A stretch of 64,000 nt of DNA from Buxus sempervirens (taxonomy: Eukaryota; Streptophyta; Magnoliopsida; Buxales; Buxaceae). The stretch lies in the NCBI GenBank assembly GCA_947561395.2, contig OX387182.1, forward strand, positions 40,975,949-41,039,948, in the 5' to 3' direction. The notes beneath the pieces are model-generated. The model was not told where the DNA came from and searched no databases. It saw only the letters and a list, made by a program, of their open reading frames with translations. This document shows positions 1 through 11,589 of the stretch, one piece after another. Each line of letters starts with the position of its first letter. The first letter of the stretch is position 1. Position numbers and translations under genes: made by a program.

Positions 1-190
1 AGAACCAAAGAGAGAAATAAAAAAAGAAATATAATTAACATTTGGGATTAATTAATGTTGCCAGAAAATTAAGAAACAAAAAAGTGGTCTCTGTAGAGTT
101 TCCTGAACCTTCAAGTATTCAGCTGTATCATCGATTCTAGACGAACTTTTTGCAGAAAATTATTGGCTTTTAGCAATGCATATAAAGCAA
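1..190. repeat. Segmental duplicate of 9478-9660
   Basis: The first 190 bases match 9478-9660 almost base for base, with small indels. Both begin with agaaccaaagag and both include the block tcgattctagacgaac. No coding content is seen. It is one of several blocks showing that the 0-10 kb and 35-43 kb parts of the window share duplicated sequence. Confidence 0.85.
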
Positions 191-226
191 CGTTTCTTGT
201 TTTCTAAAGAGGGAAAAAGAAAAAAA

Positions 227-532
227 GTTACAGACCCCACCTTGTATTGTCTGATTTGTTTACTTTCGATGTTTATCTTGACTTTTTGAGGTCATCCACT
301 AAGTACGATCTGTTTTGTAGGGAAATTAACGATAGACTTAACTTGGAGGGATTTTGATGCTGAACTTGGTGTGATGTCCCCATCTCAATTGTTATCAACG
401 AAAACTTGAAAAAGTAGCTGAAAATTGGTCATGTTTTTTTTCTTTTTCCCTCTTTTTCTTTATAAATTTGGGGGACCCAAAATAATGCACCAAAAGGTCA
501 CAGAGCCCACCTTGTATTGTCGGATTTATTTG
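227..532. repeat. Two copies of the MULE empty-site sequence
   Basis: Two related blocks, about 227-266 and 481-532, carry the order cacagagcccacc, ttgtattgtc, gatttatttg. The same order results when the flanks of the 18.7-kb MULE are joined (left flank ending at 16189, right flank starting at 34946). These are therefore paralogous sites without the element. The wider sequence (aataatgcacc upstream) also recurs near 35070 and 40900. No gene is seen here. Confidence 0.75.
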
Positions 533-653
533 TTTGCTTTCAATGATTCTCTTGACTTGGATGCACACTAAAACAGTCTTTTTATAGCAGCATTTCAAAA
601 ATGCCCTTATAATATGAGAAAAATGACGCTATCCTATCCTACTACTTAGGATT

Positions 654-823
654 GCCTTTTTCTTGGTCGTCCCTAAATAAGTTAATATCTATTTAAAATT
701 TAACTTTAAAAACACGTCACTCGCTGATGTGTTATAACGCCTTTTTCTTGGTCGTCCCTAAATAAGTCGATTTCAATTTAAAATTTAACTTTAAAAACAC
801 GTCACTTCACTCGTGTTCTAACG
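654..823. repeat. 85-bp tandem duplication
   Basis: Two adjacent copies (654-738 and 739-823) each start with gcctttttcttggtcgtccc and contain the run aaatttaactttaaaaacac followed by gtcac. They differ at a few positions. This is a simple local tandem duplication; no function is evident. Confidence 0.85.
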
Positions 824-839
824 CTTAAACAACGGATTC

Positions 840-1480
840 AAATCACCTGCTGGACTGCTAGGTGCTCAGCAGCCAATGGGAAGTGCTGGGCGCCCAGCAG
901 CCAATGGGAAGTGCTGGGCGCCCAGCAGCCAATGGGAATCCCCCAAGGATGGGCCCCATTTAAAAAATGTGGCTTTTGTGTTGGGGCTGCCCTGACACAA
1001 AAGCCCCTTGGGAGATTCCCATTGGCTGCTGGGCCACATCCCGCCCAACCAAGTCTCACACGAAACAAACCCTATCTCGCTTGCCCTTCTTTGCAACGCT
1101 GAAACATGCGAATGCTGGGTGCCCAGCAGGTGATGTGAATCCTAAACGAAACAAAACCCCATCCGGCCCAACCAAGTCTCGCACGAAACAAACCCTATCT
1201 CACTTGCCCTTCTTTGCAACACTGAAACGGCTTTGCATAGCCAAGCCTCGCACGAACAAAACCCATTCTCCTTCTTCAGTCATTCTTCTTCTTCTTCAAT
1301 ATTCATGTTATGTCTTCCGCCTTCCGTTATGAACGAATCGATTGCAGTTTACCTTGTTCAGAATTCACGGTGTGATTTTTTCCCTTCTCCATTCGATACG
1401 AATACATTTCTTAAGTCGAATTGTTGCATTTGTTCCCGTTCTTGGTTTGCGTTGTGCCAGTTGAGGAGATCGACTTCTAG
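840..1480 (+). promoter_or_regulatory. CCAAT-rich promoter-like block with leader exon
   Basis: At 866-943 the word cagccaatggga repeats three times, alternating with the palindrome ctgggcgcccag. The same CCAAT word appears inverted at 1018-1030, so the block is partly palindromic. A TATA-like stretch (catttaaaaaatg) lies near 960. Downstream, a unit beginning gcccaaccaagtct is repeated at 1043 and 1166 (offset 123 bp). A good splice donor (ctag then gtaagg) stands near 1480. Together this looks like a promoter plus untranslated first exon, possibly from a transposon end. No coding region that it would drive was recognised. Confidence 0.4.
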
Positions 1481-3650
1481 GTAAGGATTATTTTCCATTT
1501 CTTAGAATGTAGAAATAGAGAGAGTGGTATGGATTCCGTTCTTTCTAAATACTCAGAAATTTGGATAGTATGCAATGCATTTTGTGATTTTCCTCCATGC
1601 AGAAGAACAAAAACAGCTATAAATTTTCTTGATGCCTTTTCCCCCCTTGCATAGGCCATTTAAAAAGTTTGGGTGTTCACCTTAAAGTAGAGATGCTTGA
1701 TTCCTATTTTATATTTTAGTGTTCTGAAGATGCTGATCTGCCATGCTCTAAGGTTGCAATTGCTTCTTTGATTTCTTTTCACGGTTTGAATGCTTAGATA
1801 AGCTTCTGGGTTGATGTGATGTGTCATGCGCATAAATTTTTACCCTTTTTGTATATGCAATTTAAATTTGATGTGGTTATGTTGGTTTACCTCTGATGTA
1901 GGTGTTAATCATGCACATTATATTCATGGTTTCAAACAACTGATTAACAGCTGGTTTGATGGTAATTGCCACCAGATGTCCTGTGATCGTAAGGATTGCT
2001 ATTCTAATTCTGGTTTTCCTCTAAAATGCAAAATAAAAACAATGAATCATCTCTTCAATGTAATTGTAAAATACCAATACTTAATAACAAAAACTGAAAG
2101 TTAAACTAAGTACTTACTCAGTTAATTCTAGAGTTGGAAAACTTAGAGATATGAAAATACTTAACAATGTCTTGGAATTAGTGTGTTGTACTGTTTTTTC
2201 TTGTTATTTGGATAGAAATTTTTATTGTATGACTGTATGTACCTTTCTCTTTTTCTCCCTTACTTTATTTGTTCTTGTTCAAAATGAAAAGGATATCAAA
2301 TCCTATTGACCCATTCAAGCCTTTTTCTTTAGTTCCTGCTGCAGGGTACCGTGTGTTGTTGGGAGAACATTTCATTCTTAAATACAATTTTTGATATTTC
2401 ATTCTAAAATACAATTTTTGATAGAATCAAATAACTATGTTGTCCTTTTCTTTTGGATGAAAACACTGTACACGGATTCCTTGTCATTAATTGATTTATT
2501 TGCATAAACATGGAAAGGAATTACAAGGGTCCTGAAGGAAGTTTGGTGGAACTGACTGTTCTTAGTGGTCCTGAAATAAAGCTCATTCCACCCAAGAAAG
2601 GAATTTTCATGATGTAAATTTATTTTAGAAGAGACATTTAGAAAGGTTGGATATATGTGTATTTTAGTGTTTTGAAGATGCTGATCTGCCATGCTCTAAG
2701 GTTGATTAATTGAAATAAATTAATTATAAAAACTGACATTTTGTTCGAATTAATATTAATGGTGAGGACTAAGGAAAATAAATTAATTGAAAGTTCAAGG
2801 TATCTTGCTTTTTTTTCCTCATTTTTACATGTTTCTGAACTTTTTAAAGCTAAAATGGGTTACTCCATTTCGAATTTCTGTGCTTGCGTGTTCTGTTTTC
2901 CTTTCTTGAGACATCTTCCCATCTTCAATCAAAGTTCTATGTTGGTATTAAAGCTTTTTCTTGGCATTAAAGCTTATCCTCTATTTTTTGTTATTCAAAA
3001 TTTTTTTTTTGTTTTTTTTTTTTCGTTTTTCCTTTCTTATTGTTTGATTTTGTTTTCCTTGTTCCCTTTTTTCTTTTATTGTTTGGTTTTGGCATTGGAG
3101 ACGGCGTTAATGGTGCTTTTGACTGGTAAACATGTATTTGCTCTATGTTTCACAATTCTACTGTTGTCCTTTTCGTGCTCTTTTCTTGGTACAAATTTTT
3201 ATTTTCCTTTTTTCCCCTTTTGTGTTTCTGTTTGTTTTTCTTCACTTAGATCTATTTTTCTAACATAGTTTTTGGTTGAAAAAGAGTACGTTCCCTCTTC
3301 TTATTGAAGAGTTATATTTTTTTTGTTATTTGTACTTATTTCAAATTATGGGATTCACTTGAGTCATATTTTGTTTTACTAGCAATTGTGAACATGTGTG
3401 TTGCATGTTAAGATTGATTTTATTGCTTTTTATTTTTGAGTAACGGACTTTGGTCATTAAATGAAAATGGTAATTTTTTTACTAATTTATTATGGTTATT
3501 CCCAAAAGATATTTTATTTTTTTCTAAAATTTCATTGGATATATATTTCTTATTTTATTTTTTTATTTTTTTAATTAGCAAATTGAAATTATTGTATTCA
3601 ATTATTTTATTACAATTAATTTTTCAAATGTCAAAAGATTTTTGTATGTT
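1481..3650. other. No gene recognised; AT/T-rich intron-like sequence
   Basis: The sequence is T-rich with many short frames, none showing a known motif. Phe/Leu-rich frames near 2.8-3.6 kb come from poly-T composition. A 38-base segment at about 1718-1757 (gaagatgctgatctgcc and flanks) is repeated at 2668-2704, with one mismatch. If the leader exon ending near 1480 is real, this would be its intron. Confidence 0.4.
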
Positions 3651-3844
3651 ATAGAATTTAAATCTATACTACTATTAACTACCTAAAGTGTGAGTTTTTT
3701 TTACATACCAAAATATCATTTTCTAGAATATTTGATTTCGAAAGCACATGAGATCTTGAAATAATAATAAAATTAATGAAATAGAATATAATTCAACTAT
3801 TAATATATAGTAATAATTATAAAAGTACTTATTTTAATTATATA

Positions 3845-4210
3845 ATCAAGTTTTATCTAATTTAGTAGAATTTTAAAAAGAAAATGTTACTTTTGAAATT
3901 AAATAAAGTTTTTAGAGGAAAATATTTTAGGCATGCCAAAATGAAAAACACTTACGGTAGAACTTTATTAGGATTTTATTAATTAATATTTAATCCTAGA
4001 TATTCATGCCAAAATAAAGTTTACCTTTAATAGGATTTTATTAATTAAAATTTAATCCTAGATATTTATATAATCAAGGTTTATCTAATTTAGTAGAACT
4101 TTATTAGATTCACGGGAATAAAAAAAATGAAAATGTTACTTTTGAAATTAAATAAAGATTTTAGAGGAAAGTACTTTAGGTATGCAAAAATGAAAAGTAC
4201 TTAACGTAGT
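3845..4210. repeat. Degenerate tandem duplication, about 235-bp offset
   Basis: The block tttatctaatttagtagaa followed by aaaatgttacttttgaaatt appears at 3849-3955 and again at 4077-4205. A related pair (ttaattaatatttaatccta) lies between them. This is AT-rich noncoding sequence with no gene; it could be a decayed MITE or LTR. Confidence 0.6.
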
Positions 4211-4788
4211 TCGTGCTTTCAATAACATTATAGATTTTTTTTTTCTATTGGGTTTTCCAAAGATGTACAAGAGGCCATCTGAAGGTTTTGGACCTTCAAC
4301 CTGTTCAATTTACTTTATTTCTGAAACAATTTTATTATTTTGGTGTTCTTTGAAAGTGATATCAGTTTGTTTTGATAGTAAATTGGTTGCTTACTGAATT
4401 CACAATGAAAGTTGCAATCTAGAATAGAAACCTGTCGCATTAAGCCACACCCTTGGTGTTTGAAGGTACAAATTTTGATTTATATTCCGTTAACATGTAA
4501 ATCAGAGTTGGGTCTTCTTCTAGGAAATTGATGTAGTGCAGGATTTGATAGTATGAGGATGATTCAAGTATAGGGACACCTTGCTCTTTCTGTAGTGGTT
4601 TGAAGGTTTTAAATTTTATTTTCTATCATTCTCTGATCAAATATCTTGACATATAATGATATCAAGTTTTCGAATGTTTAATTATCTTTCTTTGTATAAG
4701 ATATCCAGATTTGTTTGAAGTATCTTGATATTCAATTTTTTTCTTTATGGTGATATATAGTGGTTCTTTCCATTTTATGGAAAGAAAT

Positions 4789-5220
4789 TTTTTTTTATTT
4801 TTTTATGAGTAATAAGAAATTTTATTAAAAATAACATAAAAGGTTAGTAAAAGCATATATAAGTCCATGAGACAATGGACTAGAGAAACCACAAAGATGG
4901 GCCTACAAAGAGAACCCCATTCCTATAGAGAAACCAAAAGGATGGACCTACAAAGAGAACCCCATTCCTATACACCCATGCTCATGCTTCACTGCCTTAT
5001 TTGAATTTAAGAGCCCTCCAATGAATTGAAATTTCGGCTGCTAACATTTCTTGACTTACCTTCCACACTCTAACCCAAGATGAGGCTAGGACAATTACCT
5101 CCTCAAACACTACCTTGGGAGAAACATAGATATCTTCAAAAAGCTTCTTATTCCTCGCCTTCAACATAGACCACAATATAGAAAAAAAATACTGCCTTAT
5201 ACGTTTCCCACCCAAATTTT
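4789..5220 (-). mobile_element. 5'-truncated LINE remnant (minus strand)
   Basis: A minus-strand reading frame at 4997-5215 encodes 72 residues, including WSMLKARNKKLFED and a following VFEEVIVLASSWVRVW. This has the W-x-x-x-KARN-x-x-F pattern typical of the C-terminal end of plant LINE reverse-transcriptase ORFs. On the plus strand the block begins with a poly-T-rich run (4789-4805), which reads as an A-rich 3' tail on the minus strand, as expected for a LINE that inserted with its 5' part missing. No RT core remains. Confidence 0.6.
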
Positions 5221-8090
5221 GTGAGAGATGGAAAGCGTCACTGGTAAGCTAATTGGCAAATGTCACCTGGTGCTACCCAACTCACTCTTGCCATTATGAG
5301 AAAACTTAGTGAGAGATGGAAAGAAGTTTCTTGATGGACTGTTTTTATATATACCGGCCAAAAGTGACCATTTTCATAATTTTTTTCATTTTGTTTAAAA
5401 GTAATTTTCTAAGACATTTGAATGTTAATGTAGTTGAATTTATTTTACCTTATTGTTTGCCCCTCTTGAGTTAATTTTCTGGCTCCGGCCCTGCTCTGTC
5501 TCATGTATGATTAAAAATGTATTATTTTATTTTCATGAGTATATAAGATAGACATATTTCTCCAATGAATTTTGTTTTATTTTCTTCGTATCTTCTATAT
5601 ATTATGGATGTGTACCCTGATCCCTGTTGTTGGGATTCTGTACTTGAACTTAGACTTCCTAATACATGCATGTATGGAAAGAAAGAAAAAACACAAATAT
5701 GTATAGATTGATTAGTAAAATATGTATTTATATTAATAAAATCAAAAGAATGGTGTAGCTCTTTTTGTACACGAAATAGATACACCAACACAAATGATGG
5801 AAGTTCGCTCAAATAAATATAATTACCCATCATGTATACTTCCTCTGTTATATGCATTTTGAGTATGAAACACCTTTAAATTCCAAAAGAAAGAAAACCC
5901 AATACAATAAAAAGGCACTAACCAGTAGGATATTTTTCCTATATTTACCCTTCATTTGTCAATACGCCAGTACTTCTTTAACTTTGTCAATGCATCATTA
6001 CATCTTTAACCAACTTAAGCTATACCCTGTACATATCGAACTTTCTTAATTGAAACGTCCAGAAGGATAATCCACTTTTCAATGGATAATTAGCTTACTT
6101 CTAACTTATACATCATATGCTGCGCCTATTTTACAAAGCATAATCTGAATTAACAATTTTCTTACTCTAAATTAAATTAAAATTATATAATCTGAATTTA
6201 GTTGTAATATGATTTTTTTCAACTGGTATGTGGCTTGTAAACCTTGTTAATTATACAATATATGACATGTTTTTATGAAATGTTTTATTATTAATAGTTA
6301 TTATTGAAACAATTAGTAGAACTCTCTCTCTTTTACTAGAAAATTTTCAGAAAAATCTTTCATCTTTTTTGCAACAAGATTTTAGTTTTCACTTTTCATA
6401 AATTACTTGTAATCTAAACATTTATTCTTTTCAAGATTTGATTTACTGCACGTGTGAATCTTGTAGCTAGATTTTGAATTCTCTTTATACGGTAGATTTT
6501 ATATTAGATGTAAAGCAGATAAAGTTGAATCCTTAGAGTTGTATTTTCTCTCCTTCGAGACATCCCACTTTAAATCAAGTTCATTTTATCAACCTCAAAA
6601 TTTTCTTTAGATTATGTTATGGAGCTGAACTTAGTTTGCATTAACATGATGTTACAGTTTGAACGTACAAGACAAAGACACAACATTGAAACCTGATATG
6701 CATGCAAAATACAGATAATTTCATTTTTATTTTATATGTTTATTTTATGATTCCTTTTCTATTTGTTTGAATTTGATACCACTTGAATCTTTCTTCCCAC
6801 TCTTTGCTGAGTATAATATGGGCTCCTTTCCCTTTGGCTCTTTGCAAAGTATAAGAGTCACCCTCCATGCTCTTTACCAAATCTGCTACCTAAACTTTGC
6901 TAGCAGAGGGTTCTGGGGCGTTGGGATCATTTCAATACACAAAATATTATAATGGATAAAATCATGCAATCTGTTTGTACTTTTTCATGAGACCAATATG
7001 GAAACTATGTTGCTTAGATATACAATTTTCTTACACAACTCTTTCCCTTGTTGTTGTAACTCATATATGACTGCTATTTTGCTATTCTTTTATGATGAAA
7101 GCAATAATTATGTTAAAAAAAGTGCAGAAAGTCCTTTTAGCTATGAATTTCATAAAGGCTTTTGTAGTTAGTTAGATTGTTGCCATGTAACTTCTAATTT
7201 TAATTTTTGCAGTAGTAATCAAGCGTTTTGATAGTCTGGATATGTATAGAGGCAACTAAAAAAATTGTTCGAAACAACCGTTGGAACATTTCTTGAATAA
7301 CACTGTTACAATTACAAGAAATATATAAATGAAAGAACTATTACACTTATTAGCAATTTCTTTGGAAAAGTTCTGCAGATTGAGATGTTTTCTCCCAAAT
7401 CAATATATTAATAGGATAGGTTTTTTAATTCCTTTTAATAACTCTGTATATTTTAAAATTTTATCTCCGAATCAGTTGTGTAGAAAATACCATAAATCCA
7501 TGTTATTAACACACTATATGAGATCAATAAAGGGACCATCTGCAGATCAAGATGATATGGTCCTTTATCTTTATATGCAGTGGACTTTTCATATCCTTAG
7601 TAGTCAATACTACTAATGAAGATAGCTCGACCTTCTATGAATATTATTATGTTAATTAGAGATACGTTCTTTATGTTTGTGCAACCATCAAAGACTATTA
7701 AAGTGCCAAATATTAGCCGTTCATTGGGAAGGAATGTACTGACTTCTGGGCTAAGATTGCAAGTGCAGCTAATGCAATCTTCTAAGTAATTGCCGGTCCA
7801 ACTGCAAGAGTTGAATGTTGATCTTGTTTTTCTTACTTGAAAATTTGATTTGTTTAGGAAATTATTTCAAATAGACTAGCAAAGAAATAAATTTTGTTCA
7901 AAATATTATTATTTTGAAGTTCTTAATTCTATTAGTTTTAATGTTATTTATTCATACAATTATTTCATTAATTTAATGTTCGATACCAACATATAAATTT
8001 GATTTTGATATCAACGTATTTTATGCCAAGCTTTTTACGTTTTTGTACTTCTTGTTACATTTCTTTTGCTCATTATTCATGCGCAACGTG
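5221..8090. other. No gene recognised
   Basis: About 2.9 kb of AT-rich sequence. The longest frames (111 aa at 5522-5857 minus, 95 aa at 7329-7616 plus) have no recognisable motif, and I saw no convincing splice-linked exons. Treat as intergenic or intronic. Confidence 0.4.
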
Positions 8091-8099
8091 CGTGCTCAT

Positions 8100-9420
8100 T
8101 ACTAGTAACATATAATGGCATTTTGACAAAATGTTGTTTCAAGTGGTGTTGCATTATGTTATAGCGACAACTTATAACAACACTTTGGAATATGCCGCTA
8201 TAAGGAGACTTTCGTGGCATTTAAAAATGTCATTATAATATGAGCTATTACGGCAGTTTTTTAAAGTGCTGTTATAAAGTTTCTTAAAGTGCCGTTATAA
8301 AGTTTTCGACAGTTATTGTATAAAATATGAGCACTTGAAGGCTTTAGCGATTGTCACCAAGTGCCGATAAAAGTATATTAATTTCAAATAAATAAGATAA
8401 ACCCCAAAAACAATGTCTAAACATGCACGCATGTTCAAGGACCTCGGGCAGTCGGTTTCCCACAAATACTTTGGATGCATGTGAGAAATCTAGTCATCCT
8501 CATAATGAAGTTACATTTTTACAAGAATTCACGGGAACCAAATGCTCTCTTCATATAGACTAGAAAGGCTGCATAGACCCCCAACCTGAGATAATGCAAA
8601 TTTCTTGCAAAAAAACAGTAAGGAAAAACATGCGGTTTCATACTAACTTCAATAATGGTGCATCTGTAAAGATAAAAGACTGATGCTTTGGATTTGTTAT
8701 ATATATCTGGAACTAGATGTCCCCATGCTATATATAGCTGTAACCAACACAAGGAGCAACCAGTGAGACCATAGAAATAATCAAGAAAACGTCTTTGACT
8801 GGCCAGAACAGAGCAAACTCTCACAAAGTTTAAAATTTACATAAAAGGATCGATGCATGCTGTTCGTCAAATGGGAGAGACCGAAAGATCATTTCCTAAC
8901 GACGAACATAAAACGAAAGAACCAGTAACCGACCAATTAAGTATAATGAAACAAAACCTAGATTGAGAATCAAAAACAAGAAAAGATCATGACTGTTTAC
9001 CTGTGTAATCTCTGCATATGTAACCCAGATGAACACATAGATACCAATTAAGTTTAACCCAGCCTTGTACTTGGAACCCATGATTGGACAACACATGTAA
9101 CCCACACAAAATCCTGTTTAGGAAAATTGTCTGTGTTCTCACTATCCTCTGTTTTTCCAAGAACAAAGTTAGATCTATTTATCACAAAGGGGCTCTGTCT
9201 CTTCTTTTTTTTCCGCTACATATCCATCACGATGAAGAACTTCAAAATTTAAGCATTCGCCTGATCCCCAAAAATTCTGAAAGCGTTTGGGTGGTGCATG
9301 GCTATTACATGGTCTGAGCCTCCAGAACTCTGCCATGTCAATCTGAAATCATAGCCAAACCATTTCTAGTCTAAGACAACCCAGAGAAATGATGCACACA
9401 GAAGGACACGTGAATATAAG
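8100..9420. repeat. Segmental duplicate of about 40920-42060
   Basis: Matching landmarks occur in the same order in both places: acactttggaatatgccgct (8177 and 40950), aaccaaatgctctcttcata (8537 and 41388), atgcatgctgttcgt (8853 and 41724) and cacaaaatcctgttta (9104 and 41825). The part at 8100-8400 also carries repeated aaagtgc-gttataaag words, which look like subterminal repeats of a small DNA transposon. Minus-strand frames at 8519-8824 and 8896-9105 have no known domain. Confidence 0.75.
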
Positions 9421-9477
9421 GGTTGCTATCCTTTAAATGAAAGGCCCAAACTGATTAGGCAGAGCATAGTTGGGTAA

Positions 9478-9660
9478 GAACCAAAGAGGGAAATAAAAGA
9501 AGAAATATAATTAACATAAGGGATTAATTAATGTTGCCAGAAAATTACGAAATAACAAAGGGGTCTCTGTAGAGTTTCCTAATGCTTCCAGTATCCAGCT
9601 GGATCATCGATTCTAGACGAACTTTTTGCAGAAAATTATTGGCTTTCAGCAATGCATCTA
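9478..9660. repeat. Segmental duplicate of 1-190
   Basis: This is the second copy of the block at the window start, with shared landmarks agaaccaaagag, ttaattaatgttgccagaaa and tcgattctagacgaac. The two copies lie in the same orientation about 9.5 kb apart. Confidence 0.85.
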
Positions 9661-10459
9661 CGATCATAATCTCTACTCCCTGAAAATAATGACACAGAGA
9701 GATGAATACTTTGAGGTTTAATATATAAAAATGAGTTCAAGAAGAAGAGATGGGTCTCACTTTAAAGATTACATTGAGGAATTTCACATAAAATCAAAAT
9801 GAAGGAGCAATTCCGTATCGTCACTTTTGCATGAGTATATACTGTTTACACAGCTCAACATGAGCAACAAAAAATTTGCGGATGGTAAGCTTTAGCCAAA
9901 TTGTTGAACTCTCAGAAAAGCGCTAACAATCCTTAGCACGATAGCATATCTCAACACCCATAACCCGCATTGATTCCATTTTACAGTTTGACAAAGAAAA
10001 TATTATTCTAGAGGAGTTGGATTGCAGAGAGTGCTCAAAACTATGACCATAATCAAGATTAAACCACAACCACCTGAAATATATTCAACACAAACCTTTG
10101 AAACTGTAAACTGCATCATATACCACATGGTCGGAGTCATAAACAATGTAATCAAACCTATAAATCAATGAAATGTCATGAAAACATGAATCCAAGAACC
10201 CATTGCTAAATCTGGTGATAAGTGTGTACAGATTGTTTGTAACACAGAAATATAGTCCACAGAGGATCACTTACGTGTCAACATCTATGAATGTGAAAAT
10301 TGAACTCTTAAGACTCCTATGTTTTAAGTCTTGTTCTTTAAGTAGGTCGGTAACCAGTAGCGAAGAGCTCAGCAAGGGCAGTAGGACGAGAAACAAAAAC
10401 TTAAACCAAAATTCTGAGGAGAGAACGAAAAAAAGAGGGAGAAAATTCAGATTCTTTAC
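9661..10459. other. No gene recognised
   Basis: Noncoding-looking sequence adjoining the HD-ZIP III exon relic. If the relic was once part of a longer minus-strand gene, this stretch would hold its downstream introns and exons. I found no further HD-ZIP III or START-domain coding segment in it. Confidence 0.35.
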
Positions 10460-10606
10460 ATTCTGAGTTTGTTGGCGAAAGTAACCATTCTCATACACGA
10501 GCTGTGACACCTGCTTCTGCAATCTATCATTCTCCTCCATTCAAAGCTCGTCCATGGCCGTTTGGTTCCAATTGACAGTGTGTAGGTGTGACAGCTCTTT
10601 CTGTTG
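10460..10606 (-). pseudogene. HD-ZIP III leucine-zipper exon relic
   Basis: Read on the minus strand, one exon-sized segment encodes a stretch closely matching the leucine-zipper region of class III homeodomain-leucine zipper transcription factors (the REVOLUTA/PHABULOSA/ATHB-15 family). Visible pieces are LHTVN, then TAMDEL, a stop, MEENDRLQKQVSQLVYENG and YFRQQTQN, ending at a GT splice donor (gtaaag) at 10459-10458. An in-frame TGA at 10541-10543 replaces a zipper leucine, and NRKLTAM-like residues have drifted. The homeodomain and the START and MEKHLA regions are not visible nearby, so this is a single-exon fragment, not a working regulator. Confidence 0.75.
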
Positions 10607-11589
10607 GTTATATCAGCATCTGATGAATAACATGAACCAACTCTAATAGAATCAAAACTACAAAATGAGAAACATAAGTATTAAAATCTCAATTTCACAA
10701 GATGGTCATCTTGTGAAAGAGAATAGATATGGAGATTAACTTACGAATTCATTTAGTCTTCAGATCAATATCGATTGCCTCGAAATTGAAATATTCGGAC
10801 AAACTTAAACATAAGCAACGATGTGACAGGAGTCCGAAAACTGATCATACACATTTTTCATCTCTACATCCATGCCTATATGTAAACGAAGAAGCCAAAA
10901 TTGTCAAGCAATTCCATGGGTTAAAAAAAAATAATTATTATCCAAATGCAAAAATAATGTAATGTTGAAATGGAATAGCCACCCCAGAGCAGTAAGATAA
11001 TTCTTATTACTTTTAGGTAAAAAGCAAATATATATTAATTGAGTCATGAAAAGAAGTAAAAAATGGATAAAAAGTCTATAGTAATAACAGTAAAACACGC
11101 ACCTTGTTACTTGACGATTTGTTGCTACTTCCACCGCTAAACAATCAATGTGGAAAAGGCCAAAAGCGAGATCATCCAACATGGGTGCACATGCTCTCAA
11201 GCTTTTTTTTAAATCCCAAATTAGTTAGAGGCGGTAGTGCTCCCAACCCCTTTCTCTAAAAAATGTAATATGTACATTTGGGATTTGAGAAACTTTCGAA
11301 TGATCTTCACCTTCATCTGGATCTAGCCTTGCTAGAAATTCATCCGGCATGTCATAAAACCAAAGCACGTTGAGATTGAGAAGTTGTTCAATGCCAAATG
11401 GCAGCTTCTCTAGCAACTCACAACGTCCGATGGTTAATTCTTCAAGGACAGGCATTGTTCCCTTTTCCATTGTTACCGACTTTAATCCATTTAATTTGTC
11501 AAGACCTAACGACTTAAGTCTTTGAAACCCTCTTGTCTTAAAACACAATGACTCTGCAACGTAAGCCCCTTGTAGTCCAAGATCTACTA

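Noticed and set aside
2741-3268. 175-aa Phe/Leu-rich frame resembling a membrane protein
   Set aside because: The composition follows from poly-T sequence; no start context, motif or exon structure supports a gene.
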